Source of the DNA: Parasponia andersonii
Lineage: Eukaryota; Streptophyta; Magnoliopsida; Rosales; Cannabaceae
Length of the DNA stretch: 64,000 nt
Reading direction: 5' to 3'
Assembly: GCA_002914805.1 (NCBI GenBank)
Contig: JXTB01000093.1
Span: 959,989 to 1,023,988, forward strand
This document shows, in pieces, positions 61,623-64,000 of the stretch (positions are counted from its first letter, which is position 1; each line of letters begins with the position of its first letter). Made by a program: the position numbers and the translations under genes. Under the pieces are notes generated by a model. That model saw only the letters and a program-made list of their open reading frames with translations, had not been told where the DNA came from and did not search any database.

Positions 61623-61802
61623 TCGAATAAAACGTTGACGTTTTAAAGTTCCAAATTGATAATTTGTGATATGTAGTTGCACTTGGTAAGTCATGAATGT
61701 AAATAAGATCTTAGGTTCCTTTTCATAGACTGAAAAATAAGTTATTTTTAAGCAAATTCAAATGAAAATTTAGTAGAAATTTAAAAAATAGAAAGCACAA
61801 AA

Positions 61803-61812
61803 AGGCGGGAAA
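61803..61812 (+). promoter_or_regulatory. E2F-type site upstream of RecQ
   Basis: GGCGGGAAA at 61804-61812 is the exact reverse complement of the TTTCCCGCC site seen before POLA2. It lies 60 bp upstream of the RecQ start codon. A second GGCGGG core occurs near 61827. E2F control of plant replication and repair genes is well known; its use here is inferred. Confidence 0.6.
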
Positions 61813-61871
61813 ATTAAGAGAATAAGGGCGGGCTTCTCATTTTGCTCACTCAGTTCCGGAAACGAGCTTCC

Positions 61872-64000
61872 ATGGATTCCGATTCCGACTCCGACGGCTC
61901 TCACATCTCCGCTACTCCCCCAAGAGACCTCAAGCCCTCATCGCCGCCCCCTCCTCCTTCACGGTCCGCTCTTCTCTCATCCAACACATCCAGAATCAGG
62001 GTAAGAGCCGCCTCATCTTCAAAACCCAAAAGTTCTTCTCGCAAGGCGTCTAACCCATCCGACTCAAAACCCGATAAACCCGACCCGGAACTGCCCGAAG
62101 ACCCATTTCCCATTCTCTCCTCCACTCTACCTTTCCAAATCCGCACCCGGGCTTCCGGTCAGAGTCGGGGGGTTTCTGGGGTCGATTCCCTTGAGACTCT
62201 CCCTGCTGGGTTCTTCTCCAAGTCCGCGTCGTTCACGAAAATTCGACGCTCGAGTCTTGATTTTGATCCAGTTGGAGATGACCCATGTCCTCCTTTGGGG
62301 TCAAATTCGCGGCAGCACAAGGTTGAGATTGGCGGGTCTGATTTTTCAGCGGCGGCGGATTGGTTACCGGAGGAGCTCAGAGATGAAGCAGCTGGAAGTT
62401 ATGGGACCTCGGCGAAAGTATTGAAGAGGCATTCCAATTTGATTGGAGGCAATTTGCCTATGCCGCCGGCGAAACTGCGAAAGTCCGGAGGAGAAGGGAA
62501 TTTTGTGAGGCTGAACATGAAGAGGAATAAGAGGAAGTTTTTGAACAAGCGTGGGAGAGGAAATGGTACTTCATCCGGTGGCAGAAGATACTACAAAAGA
62601 TATAAGAAAAAGTTGAGAACAGAAGGTGGAGCTGAGACGGAGAGTGTTTGTGAGGAAGATGGTTCAGTTATGGACACCATAACGCAACAAAGGGAGAGGC
62701 AGGAGGGGAAAAAGGCGAAATTTGATAGAGAATTGATTGAAGAAGCAATTTTGGCTGCTCGAAATGAGGCGTCAGATGAGAACTTGGTGAAGTTGTTGAG
62801 CCTTACTCATGGTTATGATTCGTTTCGGGAAGGGCAATTGGAGGCAATAAAGATGGTGCTTGATGGGAAATCGTCGATGCTCGTTTTGCCAACCGGTGCT
62901 GGAAAATCGTTGTGTTATCAGATACCTGCAATGATTCTACCTGGGATAACTTTGGTTGTTAGTCCACTGGTCGCATTGATGATTGATCAACTAAAACAGC
63001 TGCCTCCTATGATTCAGGGTGGTCTTTTTTGTAGCAGTCAGGTGATTCTTGCTTTCTTTCTCACCCTTTGTCTCAAATATTAGCATATATATACCTCTTT
63101 CATAGTTTATATGATGTGATTCTTTTCATTGTTTTTAGACTCCTGAAGAAGTTTCTGAGACACTGCGGTTGTTGCAACAAGGTGCCATAAGGGTGAGTAA
63201 CGCTTTCCTACGTTGGTGACATTACAATGCTGCCTGAAATTCTTCCTTTTCTGGATTGGAAATTCGTATGAACTCCGACGCATATGTAATGTACGGTGTT
63301 ATCTCATTTGGATATTTTTTAAAAAGTTAATGATCTGTGGGTTTTGGTTTTAGGTGCTCTTTGTTTCACCTGAAAGGTTTTTGAATGCCGAATTCTTGTC
63401 AATATTTTCTGCTACTGTATTTGTATCACTTGTTGTGGTGGATGAAGCTCACTGTATATCTGAATGGTGAGTTTGATTGCAGCTGCTTTGAAATTGTTGT
63501 GACGAAGTTACATTCATTTTATGAAGTTATGCATGATTTCAGGTCACACAACTTTCGGCCGTCATACATGAGGCTCAGAGCATCATTGCTTAAAGCGAAG
63601 CTTAATGTTGACTGCATTCTAGCAATGACAGCTACTGCAACAACCACAACTTTGCACGCTGTCATGTCTGTTCTTGAGATTCCTCTGTCTAGTCTCATAA
63701 AAAAGGCCCATTTAAGGGACAATTTACAACTATCGGTATCATCAAGTAGAAATAGGCAAGTGCATCTTCTCTTTTCCTGCCTAGCATTCTGTTTACTTGA
63801 ACAGTAAGTTAAATCTGTTGAATTTACACATCATATTCAATATTGTGGATAAACTAGAATGAAAGATCTGCTGGTGGTAATCAAGTCATCTCCATTCAGT
63901 GAAGTCCAGAGCATCATTGTATACTGCAAATTTCAGGTATATGCAAAGTTGTCTTTATGTGTTCTTGTATTTTATCAACACACACACACACACACACACA
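61872..64000 (+). CDS. RECQL5: RecQ-family DNA helicase (RecQ5-like), 5' part, runs off the window
   Basis: Exons 61872-63041, 63139-63192, 63354-63466, 63543-63755 and 63858-63936; the gene continues past the window. The ATG gives MDSDSDSDGSHIS; codons upstream open only with TTG. Residues 1-290 are Ser/Pro-rich then basic (KRNKRKFLNKRGRGNG) and lack a known domain. The helicase core follows: FREGQLEAIKMVLDGKSSML (RecQ-type motif 0), PTGAGKS Walker A at 340-346, VVSPLVALMIDQLKQL (Ia), FVSPERFL, VVDEAHCISEW with DEAH at 438-441, SHNFRPSYMRL, and AMTATAT (motif III). RecQ helicases unwind DNA 3' to 5' at forks and recombination intermediates in the nucleus. The long N-terminal extension and intron positions suggest the plant RecQ5 type. 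Intron 4 needs a GC donor (AG|GCAAGT). Confidence 0.9.
63977..64000. repeat. CA microsatellite at window edge
   Basis: An uninterrupted CA dinucleotide run that reaches the last base of the window, inside RecQ intron 5. Confidence 0.85.

Larger units (their letters stand above)
58318..61805. other. Intergenic between the Ser/Pro-rich gene and RecQ
   Basis: No supported gene. The first 350 bp or so are 3' UTR. Further on lie a poly-T tract (58991-59007), a poly-A tract near 59614-59648, a foldback element (59806-60122), a patch of repeated 'cat(g)tctaattgtgcccgttttttatattg'-like units (60180-60480) and a MITE copy (61256-61622). Confidence 0.45.

Overview
This is nuclear DNA of a flowering plant, most likely a eudicot. 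It has AT-rich intergenic DNA, many short GT-AG introns, plant-specific gene families, a chloroplast-targeted fatty-acid synthesis enzyme, plant promoter motifs (telo-box, site II, E2F) and a plant Tat-lineage Ty3/gypsy retrotransposon. The species cannot be told from the sequence.

Layout. 0.7-3.3 kb (+): ankyrin-repeat protein. 4.6-5.7 kb: inverted-repeat element. 6.0-8.1 kb (+): seven-exon LHT-type amino-acid transporter. 10.2-15.1 kb (+): 16-exon DNA polymerase alpha subunit B. 15.7-16.4 kb (-): intronless TLC-domain membrane protein. 17.5-20.0 kb (-): 11-exon plastid 3-oxoacyl-ACP reductase. 21.8-24.4 kb (-): unusual LIM-type gene in which the exon for the first half of the zinc finger is present three times. 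25.7-26.1 kb (-): promoter-like motifs and a small uncertain ORF. 27.6-29.7 kb (-): Iojap/RsfS-family gene. 30.0-42.7 kb: one complete but decayed Tat-type LTR retrotransposon (830-bp LTRs, perfect 5-bp target duplication, gag-PR-RT-RH-aRH-INT, tandem repeats and a spliced antisense gene). 42.7-51.9 kb: gene-poor AT-rich DNA with Tourist-like MITEs. 51.9-58.3 kb (+): Ser/Pro-rich basic protein with a C-terminal CaaX box. 61.9 kb to the end (+): RecQ-type helicase, cut off by the window edge.

The genes are unrelated housekeeping neighbours, not an operon. Two are DNA replication or repair genes (POLA2 and RecQ), and both have an E2F-type site close upstream. From memory, the order LHT / POLA2 / Iojap resembles Arabidopsis At1g67640-At1g67620, FabG and another LHT lie close together near At1g24360-24400, and the Ser/Pro-rich and RecQ pair resembles At1g27850 and At1g27880. 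If correct, the window is a conserved ancestral block that has been expanded by transposons.

The points most worth a second look are the triplicated LIM half-finger exon, three introns that keep frame only with GC-AG borders, two inverted copies of a small element inserted in TA microsatellites, a SINE inserted in the terminal repeat of a MITE with clear target duplication, and the antisense gene with its own TATA box inside the retrotransposon. Exon coordinates were set by hand from splice signals and reading frame; errors of a base or two are possible.
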